64,000 bases of DNA from Calliopsis andreniformis (Eukaryota > Arthropoda > Insecta > Hymenoptera > Andrenidae). Positions 48,621 through 60,246 of the stretch are shown one piece after another. The notes under the pieces are model-generated. The model saw only the letters and a list, made by a program, of their open reading frames with translations. It searched no databases and was not told the DNA's origin. Position 1 is the stretch's first letter, and each line of letters begins with the position of its first letter. A program made the position numbers and the translations under genes. Location: positions 7,688,001 through 7,752,000 of the forward strand of contig NC_135073.1 in assembly GCF_051401765.1 (NCBI RefSeq), given 5' to 3'.

Positions 48621-49739
48621 TGGTACTTGTTTTGATCTTACCACTGTGGAGGAGCAGATATAAAAATATTTCAATGGAAAATAAAGATGTTGTTGAAATT
48701 GGATTTGATGTGTTCTTAAAGTTCAATTTCAATCTTAAGACAATATTTATCTGGTGCTGTAGTTGTGTATTTATTTATACTTATGTATTAAAGTTATAGG
48801 TACTGCTGCTAATTAATCAGTGTCCTGTTAAATTGCAAAACTTTAATTGATTGTTTAGACAGTCAATTTATGCGTACATTTTTCGTCTGAATTATATTCG
48901 AAAATTGTTTGAGTAATGTAATCTAGTTCTCGAATAATTCTATTCATAAGATTTTTGTAAGAGTCACTTGATACTAATTCATTTGCCACATACTTTTGTT
49001 ATATTTATTACTGCAAACAATGTGAAAATAAACAGAATGAAAGAAATTATAATATTGTGAACTATACTACTGCATATACAAGCAAGAATTATTTAGATAA
49101 CTGTTAAAATTAAAAACACTTCGTTAAGAAAACAGTATTTTATTAAATTTAATGGATTGAAAATCCTAATAAATAAGATATAATATCGCAACAAATATTT
49201 AACATTACGAATTTAAAGTGCATGTAAATATCTGCAGTTGATACTATGTATACACACATATACCAAATTCTAACATACCGATTTCAAGTTCCCATAACAA
49301 AGAATTTGGAGCTGGAAAAAGGTTAGCTGAAAAGGATATACAAATTTTTGACATATCTCCACGGCGAGAATTCCCCAACGTCCTTTGCAGAATACAAATG
49401 CAAAACACCGTGGAGAAGAATTCACAATGCGTTTAAACGCGTACTGGAATATGAGTGGCTTCTCCTGTCAAGAAAAGGCAGTTCTACCGTGACAGAAATA
49501 AAAACAAAAATTCGCAACATAAAATATTCGGAGCAATTCACACTACTTTACATGAAAAAATACTTAACAATGATAATAACATATTATGTATAAAAAATTA
49601 CATAAAATACATCACAATGTAATCTCTTTCACTACAATGAAATTCGTTACAGTATATAAAACAGCTGTACTGTTAATTATATTAAATTCTACAGCTAAGT
49701 ATTATGAACGAGATCTATTTCCATGAACGATGATTTTAC
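48621..49739. other. AT-rich spacer
   Basis: No gene supported. The plus frame 49348-49593 (81 codons) starts at TTG, and its tail is AT-driven; unrecognised. Confidence 0.5.
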
Positions 49740-50460
49740 TTTGATATGAAATACTCTGCCAGCGCTTATGAAGCCATTCGAGTAGCGGATTACGCACAGC
49801 GAAATATCTCTTCAATCCGCCGAAATTTCGTTCGAAGATCCGGGGCAGTCGATTTATTTTGTCAGTACTCGTGCATCGATCGTCGAATCTCGCGCGTCAG
49901 GGTGACATAGAGAAACTACGAGGAGGAAGTTGAGAGATAAATAGTAGTTTAGCCGGCGATATCCGATTGTGGTGGGAGACAGCATTTTACGACAGTTGGG
50001 TGAAAAATAACGAAACGGTTCGGCCAGTTCGCCCGCCAGGGAAATTTATTTAAACGAACGCCATTCAATAACGACATCCCGAGCCCAACCGATCGGCATT
50101 CTCCTCTTTCCCCATTTCTCGTTCCGCCTCGCCAACTTACCTCGACACTCGACCCATTAATTTTTCAACCAGTCAGCGATCCACCGCCGTTTCCTCTTCC
50201 CATCCTTTCCGTCTTTCTTCGGTTATTCGTCCCTTTGGAGGGCGTTCATCCGCGGACCGTGTCCTCGAATACCACTTAACCGGTCAACTCGGCTGTTAGG
50301 CATGAATAAAATCATCGGTGGTAAAGCGATAGGTCGATCGATTCGTTATCAAGTGTCTTTCCAGGTAGCTCCATTCAAAAGGTTCAAAAACCTTTCTGAT
50401 CGATGGGCAACTCTGTATTGCGTTCATTAAATTTTAGCCGTCGCCTGATGGGAGATGTTC
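49740..50460. promoter_or_regulatory. Large CpG-rich island with a minus-strand donor
   Basis: One of the two strongest islands in the window (CATCGATCGTCGAATCTCG, GGTTCGGCCAGTTCGCCCG). It includes a CT-rich plus-strand run at about 50100-50230. On the minus strand a consensus donor GTCGAG|GTAAGTTGG (GT at 50140-50139) ends a GC-rich stretch with several short ATG-started frames. That combination suggests a minus-strand leader exon or alternative promoter, but no initiator was found, so it may equally be an enhancer with a chance donor. Confidence 0.4.
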
Positions 50461-51370
50461 AGAAATAGAAGGTGCATTAAATGGAAACAGTGAAGTGTCT
50501 GAAAGGATTTTCCTGATTATTTTTTTTTACCATCAAAATAAATGGTAACACCGTTGTCTATAGCATGTAGCTATTAATTGTACGTTCGTTTAGTATCTCT
50601 GAGAATTATTTAGGGTAACATTTTTAGTTTCAAACGGTTTTCTTTGAGTGCGTATGTATTTGTGACATATGCACTGATTTGAGATATTTGTTCCTCATTA
50701 TAAGCTATGGGAAGAAGCTTTATAACGGGAGGACATCCTGATATGATAAAGATTCTAATTACTTATTTACTTTTCTGTTAATTTCAATGTTCATGAGTTA
50801 ATTGATTATGTTAGGAATATGTACAAAATAGTAATATTAGGATTATTTACTATGAATTTTGAATTTTGAATTTAGTATTATAAGTAAATCAATTTGTAGT
50901 AGAATCCTTTATGCAGAGACAGTCACACAATTGAGACAGGTTAAATCTCGAATTTGATAGGAGATAGAAGATAACTGTAAAGAAGAAAGTTGAATGGTGC
51001 GATAATAACCATTTTTCTATGATTCCACTTTTTCCTAAGCGAGTAAAGATAATGGAAATAATTATCTGTTTAGCAGAATCGCACATTTCTCTACCCGTAC
51101 AGATTCCTCGCGATATTTTATATAAAGAAGTATTGAGGTACAATGTTTAAATAATTAATATTTCATAAAATACCTGACAAGTTTGATAAGTCTTTCATTT
51201 GATAAAAAATTGTCGAATATTCCACATTTATATCCTACCTAAGCATTTCACACATCTTATTATTTTTCATAATGATTTTAATGTGTTGTCTGTTAATTGA
51301 TGTATTCATTTAAAATGGAATTTAATTTTTTCACTGTACAAAGTTTGTTCGAGTTCTTCAAAGAACATAA
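50461..51370. other. AT-rich spacer
   Basis: Nothing supportable; the minus frame 50889-51143 is unrecognised. Confidence 0.5.
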
Positions 51371-51675
51371 AATTTCAAAACACACTGTTAGACTGTACAC
51401 ATTGAGTTCACGTCTCTGGCACTGTTTTGTAACCAAACAAAAAAATTATTTTCGTCGATTCTGACTTAACCTTGGTATATGAAACAAAGTGATCCTAGGT
51501 CTCGGTACAAAGCAAATGCTCAGTCGTGTTCCGCCTTCCGTATTGATAACATCGCGGCTCGGTTACGTGAACAAATCGTACAAAATGGTAGAGTTATATT
51601 AAGATACGCGTGTGTTTTGTCTACAAGTATACTAGAGATTGTGTATTTTTTAGTGACATTTGTAACTTCAGTGAA
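51371..51675 (+). repeat. Dispersed repeat R1, copy 2
   Basis: The second copy of the repeat at 47618-47946, about 3.4 kb downstream in the same orientation. It is somewhat more CpG-rich (GATAACATCGCGGCTCGG), where copy 1 has the TpG/CpA-like GATAATATCGTAG, consistent with copy 1 having decayed further. A plus frame (51479-51724) crosses it without recognisable product. Confidence 0.75.
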
Positions 51676-52439
51676 CCGCGCAACAATAATAGCTACAATT
51701 CAGGTTGTAACTTCACATTTGTAACATGCCGCATTCCTTTGAAGTGTCGTCCAGCAAAGGTTAGTGAAATTTATAATCTTTAATGATCATTAGCAAATAA
51801 ATAGGGTATATTAAATCATTAGGTAGTAGTTTGAATTTTTTATTAGATTATCTGGGTGGGTTACGATTATGCATTTCAGAGGTATGCTAAATAAAATGAA
51901 AATAAATAATGGTAACACATACAATTTAAAAAAGTAGTGTCGAAATGATTGATTTAAATTAAGAGAATATTGTGATATAATATGAATAGTAAAATATGAA
52001 GTTCAATATTATAAACAAATATTTCAGAGGTCATTTGTTCAAAGATAAAATAGGGCAAAGTGTCAATTAATTGACATTAATCTACATTATTTTATAAATT
52101 GACGTACAACTATTTAAAAACTACTTTCAGGTTGAATTCATTATGTGCATAATTGACTGAGAATAGTTTTGTTTAAATATGCCTAGCTCTAACATAAAAT
52201 ATAGAGCTGAATTACAGTATGAAACACCATAATATTTTCTTTCAGTAGCAAGTTACATCTGTTCGAGATATTTATGCAATTTACAGCTTAAAATATTTAC
52301 CATTGAACTATTTGTAATAAACGTTCATTTATCAATAAGCTAATTTTATTGAATCTTTTACAATGAAGTATTTCATCACAAACAAAGGCATTTCGCTGAA
52401 ATTACTCCTGAAGTGCCTATTACATTACAGAATTTTCGT
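51676..52439. other. AT-rich spacer with perfect palindrome
   Basis: A perfect 16-bp palindrome TGTCAATTAATTGACA lies at 52061-52076; its half TCAATTA is homeodomain-like. Otherwise AT-rich, no gene. Confidence 0.5.
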
Positions 52440-53020
52440 TTCTGGAAAATAAAACTTTATTTGCAATTTGCCATAAAGTTTTCTTTCGGCTCACAGCGTT
52501 TCGGTATAAATCTTACCTTTCCCAGGACGGTTCTAAACGAAAGACAAAAAAGAAATTCAAATTGCGAACGATCGTTTCGGTAAGCATCCCAAGTCCCCAC
52601 TAAGAAATACGACCCTAACAGAGGCATTGTACTGAGAATATCCGTTGGCCCAGTGATCCCACCCTGACAATTTTCACTTAAAGCAAATCTCCACGTCTTT
52701 TCGAAGACGTATGAATATTGATTCAGAAACGAAACGAATTTCCTCGCCGTTATTTACTTTTATTCCTTCGGACAGCGCCTAAGCACTGTATCACGCACGA
52801 AAAGCCAGACCTTTTCTCCCTGCTGAAGTTTACAATAGGTAGCTACCGTCGAAAAATTTCAGTTTACACGGAATGGTCCTGATAAATATGAGGACCAAGT
52901 GCGGATCGTTTGTTCAGGAAATGAAAAGACTGAAAATAGAATCTGGCAAGGTCAACAAACTTCCGGTGGAGAAGGAGAAATAGAAGGAGAAAAGCAAAGG
53001 GTCTTATCTTATTGGCTTTA
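52440..53020. promoter_or_regulatory. GC-richer island
   Basis: Higher complexity and CpG (TTGCGAACGATCGTTTCGG, TACGACCCTAACAGAGG, AAGCACTGTATCACGCACG). No convincing coding frame. Purine-rich AAGGAGAAATAGAAGGAGAA at about 52973-52992. Candidate regulatory element. Confidence 0.35.
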
Positions 53021-53330
53021 ATTTGCGAAGGAGAAATGGTCGAGTCGTGATGTGGACATAGGTGATAATGATCATTTTCTAGCCTGATTTTTCTGGGAGT
53101 GAAAAATCCGATATTACTTTGAATATGTAGCAAGGTAATATTGAAATTTTGGAGTGCAAATATTTGTTAGTGATACTTATGTGATTTTCGTAGAAATAAA
53201 TTCAGAGTTTTATTTGTGGTTTTATTGGAAGTGTCAAGTTTTAGTTAAATGGAGGCCTGTTAACAATCATTCTTATACATTTAATTTTTGGTGGAGAATT
53301 TGTTTAGTGGGAGTTATGTTTTTAGCACCA

Positions 53331-53480
53331 AGATTACTATTTGTTGGGACAAAATGTCTTCCAGAGACGTCATAGAGTAGAGGCTTCTACACAGTATTTG
53401 ACTGCATGGCATGCGGTACACTTCCTCTTCTACTCTATGACGTCACTGGAAGACATTTTATCCCGCCATATGGCAATACT
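53331..53480. repeat. Near-perfect hairpin element
   Basis: Left arm 53331-53380 and right arm 53430-53480 are inverted; the inner 30 bp (53351-53380 against 53430-53459) differ at one position, and the outer 20 bp are more diverged. The loop is 49 bp. The right arm contains a perfect CRE word TGACGTCA (53438-53445), and the left arm the one-base variant AGACGTCA. The lack of decay in the inner stem implies a young element or pairing under selection. No coding capacity. Confidence 0.85.
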
Positions 53481-53499
53481 GTTTAATACTTTAAGGACC

Positions 53500-54230
53500 T
53501 GAATCCTTCAATGGTGGAAAAGGACTTCAGGGACCCAAGGAAAAACTTATTTCGAAATAAAACACAGCAAATGCTCTACTGAATAAAAAGCAGTACATAA
53601 GTAGGTATTTCCCTAGGAAGTCACTCCTGCAAACATTTTTCTTTGCGAAAAGAATGAAATATCAATAATCGAGAAACACTAAGTCGCCCTGGGAGTAAGC
53701 AATTTTGTACGTGATACCGCTAGAAAAAGTTTCTATCGTATTCAGTGTATCGGCAAGGATATAGTTCGGCAACAGTCAAATACACAAAAGCCATCGAAAC
53801 AGTGGTTTCCACAACGCTTGCAAAAATCCCCTTTTCGTTACTAGACGCTGTAGATCTCGAGTGGATCCGAATCGCGCATTGAGAACGGATTTCATTTTAC
53901 CGGATATAGTTTATCGAGTCTGTTTCTATCGCGGCGAAATACACATTGGGAACAAATCACGTCAAACGGAAGAGAGACTGTTCTAGCTAGCCCACTGTCC
54001 TTCTCTTCTCATCCCGCGGAGCGGATTTTATTTCGTTGCTTTATCGATATAAAGCTCTCTTTGATTTGGCTGCCTCTAGCACGTACGCGCGGTTATGACG
54101 AGCAAGAACCAGTGGAAATGAGTTCTTTTCGAAGATTACACGGTCGTTACTCGTTGCTGCAGTAAAATATACCTTTCTCGGCAAGACACAGATGTGTTGG
54201 AGGTACAAGAAACGCTTATTCTACAGGCTG
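53500..54230. promoter_or_regulatory. GC-richer island
   Basis: From about 53640 the DNA becomes CpG-rich (TCGAGTGGATCCGAATCGCG, CATCCCGCGGAGCGG, CGTACGCGCGGTTATGACG). No open frame. It follows the hairpin element by only 150 bp. Candidate regulatory island. Confidence 0.35.
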
Positions 54231-54719
54231 TCGCTTGTGCTGGAATATTTTAAATATGGAGAACACGGTTAACATTACTCCTGGGTACTACTTTAATATA
54301 ATTACGAACAGCTGGTTCATAAAGTAAATCGCCACTTTTGAATAACTGTACACACGTTAATTTATTCAAATAAGCAAACGATTTTGCTGTGAGTTGTTTC
54401 ATTTCATTGAATAATAATTAATCACGTTTTTGTTTCATTTTCTATTCAAATAATTATGTACCGAAATAACTTCGCAAATAATCTGAGATTTGCCAATTCG
54501 GTTGTGAGAAATTGATGGCTATTAGTGATATAATAATTTCTTTTTGAAATATAAAATACAAGATTATATTCTGGGTTTTAGATTTACCAGCTTAAAAGGT
54601 GCTAACGATTGCTGCTTAATATACCCAATTTCACATTATTATCGGTTCCAAATTTAGACCACAAAGTATTGTAATTTCTATATCGATCTTGCTGGAACGT
54701 TATTCGGAATTTTGTTCTC
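54231..54719. other. AT-rich spacer
   Basis: Nothing supportable. Confidence 0.5.
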
Positions 54720-55110
54720 CTAAAAAGATCCCTCCGCGTGTTTTTATTTTATCGTGGCATGACAGGAAAGAACGAGAGCGCGGTTATAAATTTTCAAATC
54801 CTCCAGAATTTAAATTACAGAATTAAAGCAGAATGTTAATCCCTTGCCATAAGTAGAACCAGCGAGTCTCATTGTTCTGATTTACGCTGAGAAGGAATTC
54901 ATAGTGTCGCCATTAATTGCCATGAAAATATATTGACTTCGCGAAAAAGACACTTGCCACGGTTGGATCTTGAATGCGTAAGTTTGCACGCATTGGCCGC
55001 GATGCAGTCGTAAATTCTTCGACGGTCGAACAGTTTTTACGACTCCGTACGGTTCTACGTTACGCCGTGGCATAACTCGTTTCTACAATGCATTTGACGG
55101 AGGATAAATC
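54720..55110. promoter_or_regulatory. GC-richer island
   Basis: CpG words cluster (CCCTCCGCGTG, GAACGAGAGCGCGG, TTCGACGGTCGAACAG). CTTCGACGGTCGAA is a short inverted repeat (TTCGAC/GTCGAA) near 55018. A plus-strand donor-like TGC|GTAAGTTTG occurs near 54978 without a good exon before it. Candidate regulatory island. Confidence 0.35.
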
Positions 55111-55979
55111 TTGCAAGCTTTAAAACCAAAATATTTATAGAAAACACTGTAACGTTATATCATATTTTATTATTGGGAACGCTTCCATGCTTTTAGGTAT
55201 AGGATTATAAAATCGATTACAGTTACTAAATCCGTTAACATACAAGTTTTTCTGGTTTGCCAATTTTTCAATTGAAATTCCAGTTGATATTTTCAACGCT
55301 GATATTAATTTGCTGGGAGCGCGTATTCTCGCGATTGATACATGTGGATAGGTGTTGTAAAACTTGATATTTTCAAATACTTTTGCACGTTTTTTAGTTA
55401 TTTTTGACTCGCGTAGTATGAAGCGTTGTTGTTACAGTTATACAGTTTATTGAGACAGTTTTATAAATATTTCATTAGGAATTGAGTATAAATTAATGAG
55501 AACGTGCGTATATGACGAAGATGCTTCGATAATAGAGGCAATTATATTTAAAATATTCTAATTTCTATTGTATCAGAGTAAGTACAATATTCTTAAAGGA
55601 AGAGATCATACAAAACAAATAATCGCTATAGCAGTTGTAGTTGTAACATAATTGATTGATAATAATTAACTCGCTTCCAATTTGTTAAAACATTAATTAA
55701 TTTTCTTCTCTCAAATTCATTGTAAAATTAATTTCAGCAAAAAGCTGATCTTACAAGAACGTATTCTCTATTATTATTTCAAACAAAATTAAGCTAGAAA
55801 ATTTAAATGAAATACTAGGTAGAACTTCATAGAAATCATAATTAAATAATTACTAGTATTTTCAAACTAAAGTCATACTTCCTGTTAATTAAGAATATCA
55901 TTAATAAAATCAACATTCAGATTTTAAGAATCGATCAAACAGCAAATTCTATTTAAAATTCATTTAATTTCCCCCGTCA
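55111..55979. other. AT-rich spacer
   Basis: AT-rich with no gene or repeat seen. Confidence 0.5.
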
Positions 55980-56420
55980 TCGTACCTGAATTCATTCGAG
56001 TCATTTTCATAATTTTATGTAAATTGTGTTTGCCTTGTTGATGGTAACCAGGAGCATTCTCGCAGACGTCTCTGTCGATCTACATGTCAGAACGACTTCG
56101 TTTTCAGCTAAGCCAAGCGCAAACGAAATACGGCACGATCTAATTAAGTCCACTGGGTGATAAGCTTGGGATTAAGAGGTTCGATGTTACATGTAGTGGT
56201 AAAGAAAGACTCTTCTCTCGTCCGTGTACTCACCGCGACCGATGCTTTTCATTATTCCTGAGAATTGATCGACGCCTCCTTCCTATTAAAATTGAGTGGC
56301 GCTGAACGGAATGTCTTCGATCAGCAACTGAACAGAAGCACACGTTTTGTTTGAGGGTGAAAAGATGTACGTGGCTTTTCTGGAATCTGAGGATCTATGA
56401 AAGTTCAAAATGGCGTCTTA
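55980..56420. promoter_or_regulatory. GC-richer island with possible minus-strand promoter
   Basis: CpG-rich block (TCTCGCAGACGTCTCTGTCG, GCGCAAACGAAATACGGC). On the minus strand it holds an initiator-like TCAGT (A at 56329), an ATG at 56252 and a consensus donor at 56233. See the candidate exon entry. Confidence 0.35.
56234..56329 (-). other. Candidate minus-strand first exon
   Basis: Read on the minus strand, TTCAGTTG gives an initiator with its A at 56329. The exon of 96 nt contains a single ATG (56252-56250) and ends GTCGCG|GTGAGTACA, a consensus donor, so coding would begin MKSIGR and split after the first base of the next codon. There is no upstream ATG. The separate signals are each common by chance in 64 kb; their order, spacing and GC context make the combination worth listing. 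It would transcribe toward the left, opposite to the 12.5-kb exon. Confidence 0.2.
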
Positions 56421-57059
56421 AAAATGTGTTGTAAGCGGAGATGAGGTTTTATATTTCAGAATTTACAAATCGAGGAAATTTGTATTTTCTGGAGATATTT
56501 GGCAAACCAATTTTTATAATATTGGAAAATAATTCGCGTGATGTGGAACAGTATGATTGATTGTTCAATATTTGACTGTTTCACAGTTAGCAGCTTTTTT
56601 TTATTACCTGTTACTCCAATTTACAAATAAATTATTATTCTCTTTATTGGGATTAATAGAAATTTTAAAGATAAAAGGAAAGGGGAGAATAATGTTTTAA
56701 GAGGATAGTAGAAAAGATCAATATGTAGTCAGACTGATTATTCCACTTACTTCCTGTACCCTTGAGAGACCCAAAACCGTACTTCTATAAATTTATCCTG
56801 GATCCTAATCCAGATTCAATTTTACTGAAAACTAAGTATGAATCATGAAATTTCGTTCTATATTTTCGACGTATTTTTTAAATCGAAAAGTTTTGTCATC
56901 TCCAGAGGAAAAAAAATGACAAAATGGTCTTGAATAATGAAACCATGTGCAATCAACTTTCGAAAACGATTGTGCTGGGGCAACTAACAGCATGTTGAAT
57001 ATCCATGCATTAGCTATAGATATAAGATTTAGAATAACAGTTCCCATTAACAATATCCT
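56421..57059. other. AT-rich spacer
   Basis: No gene or repeat seen. Confidence 0.5.
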
Positions 57060-57540
57060 CGTTTATGGTCCTCGTAAAAGTGTTATCTCTCGATCAAAAT
57101 GATCACATGGAAATATCCTATTGCTCAAACGAATAATTTTCGGCGACTTTTAAAATATGCAGCCAATCGACGCGATTCGATGTTATATTCATCGCGCGAT
57201 ATCACTCGGAGATGCAAAATGGTGGAGCTCACGGCCCACTGCTTTCCGTTTATTCACCCGTGTAATATATTCGCGCGAGAATGCAAGCGGAAATCGTGGA
57301 ACAACAAACTCGCACTCAAATTACACAGCATGCACCCTGCTCCAAAAAAGGTAAATACGGGATGCCCTGTAATTTGCGCTACAACCGGAAAGAAGGCGAT
57401 ACTCCATGAAAAAAAAAGAAAAAAATAAAAAAAACAAATGAAATATACGCGAGGGGTCTCGCTGTACGTGGTCCTTGTTTTTAAGCACGAGCGCGTAAAA
57501 AGTCACAGAGCGCACTTTATGCGCTCAATTTTACATTGTG
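57060..57540. promoter_or_regulatory. Island followed by A-rich tract
   Basis: CpG-rich block (CCAATCGACGCGATTCGATG, TTCATCGCGCGATATC, TATATTCGCGCGAGAATGC). A 109-codon plus frame (57099-57428) begins ATG ATC ACA and ends inside an A-rich run at about 57409-57436. GGGATGCCCTGT at 57360-57371 resembles the transposon-terminus style noted elsewhere. The A-run after a unique block could mark an old retroposed insertion, but the frame is not recognised. A regulatory island is the default reading. Confidence 0.3.
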
Positions 57541-58559
57541 CTTATTTGTAGAATAATACGAAACCATCTGTTCGTGACAAGAATATTGTAACAGAAACCT
57601 AATTATGTAATTATGCAACTTAATCCTGTCGTTCAGTATTTAGAAAAATTGATTCCTCTGAGTAATGCACTAATATTTTTAAATGAGGTACTGTCAAGGA
57701 CCCAGTTTCTGATCATTTAAGAGCAAGAAGCATATTTTTTTTAACGTATTTACGAAAGAATTAACTAAATCCAAAAATATTTTTTGGTATTCTTGTATAT
57801 CTATGTCATCTTCAATTTGTTATTGAAACATCTGCGAAAATAAAAATAATTGAATCATAATTTAGTTTTTAGAGCAAGACATATAAAGAGAGCAATAGCT
57901 GAACACTTAAATTATGTTTCACTACCAGTTATGAAATTTCACGTATAAATATCAAAATAGGTAACAATTACTTACCAATTTTTTCGAACAAACTTTTATC
58001 AAAATAAATTTCATATATTATGTATTTAAATGCTAAACTGATCAGGAATTCAGTTCTGATCACTAGGTCCTTGGTGGCATAATCGTTCATGTTTCAATAT
58101 TTTTTAATAACAGAGTTACTTATTTTTTTACGTACAGAAGTACTATTTAAGTCTTTCATTCAATCTAAATTAGTACACTAGAGAGTTAATATAATACTAT
58201 AATTTCATAAGATAATTGTTTTCTGGAAATTTAAATTATATACTTCAATTCTGTTTGCACTCTTGAATGCTTCATTTTAACTCAAATTTATAAATCTGTA
58301 TCTCTATATAATTTTTATTACGTATTTGGTAATGAGTTAAAATAACATTAGTAACAAGTCTGACCCATTCGTAAAAATTTTTATATGTTAAATATTTGTA
58401 TTCGGTAGTACTTTGGGAATGAGTACAGGAAATTTTTCAGTTCCCAAAATTATGATATATTTATGTCAACGTCCTGAGGTGTGATGCAAAGAAAATTTGA
58501 TTTCGGTCGGTTGTATAATAATTTGAAGCATGTCATCTCTCATAAGCAAGGGGCTTTAA
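57541..58559. other. AT-rich spacer
   Basis: AT-rich; small stem TGATCAG/CTGATCA near 58038-58062. No gene. Confidence 0.5.
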
Positions 58560-59110
58560 GGGCTAACCTCTAACCTCTTGTCGATTAATGTCGCGGTGGT
58601 TACCTACCGCGTACAAGCATCTCTGCTATGTCTGCGCAAAGTGTGAAGCGTCTTGGCACGTGCCCGAGTACTTTGAAAGTTATCACATACTTTCGAACTG
58701 CTAAGGAAAAAACGAAATTGCAGCAAGCACTCGTAATTTAACGAGGCTGACCTAATAAAACGAAAAAAAGGGACCGAGTTTCAACTTTTAATTAAGAATC
58801 CGGACAGATAAAATTTAAACCATAATTTTTACTTAAAAATTGCGAGCTTCAGAGGGCGAAGTTTTAATTATGTGAGCTCTTCCTTTATCAAAACTAGCAG
58901 AGGCCTTTCACTTTACGTTAAACTTTGTCTTCTTTATAATTCAAACTTCTTTCCTTCGTGCCAGATATTTCCCAGGAAACGCATACTCACTGTTTTGTGT
59001 GTCCAAGATTATAACTACATATAATTCCGTGCCTTTGGTGGAATTCGTTGCGCCTTAATTCAGGAAGTGTGAAACAGTTCGTAGTAACATTTTATGGCAG
59101 GCGGTGAAAC
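58560..59110. promoter_or_regulatory. GC-richer island
   Basis: Complexity rises (ATTAATGTCGCGGTGG, TTACCTACCGCGTACAAGC, CTTGGCACGTGCCCG). The last contains a perfect E-box-type palindrome GGCACGTGCC at about 58654-58663. No open frame. Candidate regulatory element. Confidence 0.35.
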
Positions 59111-60246
59111 GTTTAAGCTATGTTTTCAGCGTTAATTGTGTAAAATATGTGAAGGATGATGCGGTAGTAATAATAACAATATGAGACGAACTGATTCTTT
59201 TCAGAAAATTAAATTCGATTTACAGGACAAGTTTGTTCTTAAATCTTAAAAAAGGTTTCACTTCATTTCTTTCACTTTCGTTTAAAGAAGAATTAATTTT
59301 ATGCTTTTGTAATAATATGTAGGTACTTCAAATACGAGTATATTAGCTCAGACAATACCTTGGCTCTATTTTATTAAATAAAATCGTTGGAAAGTCATTT
59401 TACAAGCTTTAATAGGCATCTTCTGCTACTTAAATTCTGTAAGTCACAAAAAATCGACTGTGAGTCCATTTAACTCGACAACCTCGACAATAAAAAGCTG
59501 ACTGTTTTAAAAAGAATCTTTTGAAAAATTGGTTTTAAAATCTCCTCGTTTTATTTCAAAGAAGGTCTTACGATTTTTTGCTCTTGAATGGTAGCTACAA
59601 TGTCAATGAAAAGTTTTTAGAACGCTATAAACGTAAGATTAACAAGTCTACTTTATAGAATACTACTTTATAAAGATCAGCAACAAAGCAAAACAATCTT
59701 TGGTATACTTACGGACATGGATAAACTTTGCTGAAGATGTAGAAATAAGTCTGTAAAATGGAAGCATTAAGAATTATAATGGGAACGAGTGCTTCAGATT
59801 GAATGACGACATCCCTCTTATGTTGTTTCCAATGGATAAAACACCTCTTTCTGCTAACTTTTCTTAAAGTCTGAGTTCAGAAGTTCTCCAGAAAGTGACT
59901 CATCAGTTTTTAAGTTTTTCCAAAGAAGAAGCCTTCGTATTTTATATTAAATAAAAGTATTTATATGTTCCTAATTCGCTAATATAAAATATGTAGGACT
60001 AACACAAGTAATATTAAAATCTGTTAACTCATAAGACATAATTGAAAAAGGAAATAGCTGATCGGCTGATTCTTTTAAATATTAGGAATTTTCCTTAAAA
60101 TTAGATGTACAGAACATTTGACAAGTCAGACATTTTAATGATAAATTTGATGAAAATAAAGACAAACAAAATTGCGTTTTGAGGCTTCCACTTTGAATTA
60201 TTATTCAGGAAAAATTTAAGATACACGTGTGATGTGTCTGACTGAA
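59111..60246. other. AT-rich spacer
   Basis: No gene or repeat is supportable. Confidence 0.5.

Noticed and set aside
53154..53375. Aromatic-rich 73-codon plus frame next to the 53-kb hairpin
   Set aside because: It ends inside the left hairpin arm and is T-rich by composition; not a credible gene.
57099..57428. 109-codon plus frame ending in an A-rich run, possible retrocopy
   Set aside because: The peptide is not recognised, the A-run is interrupted, and no target-site duplication was found. Kept only as a note in the island entry.
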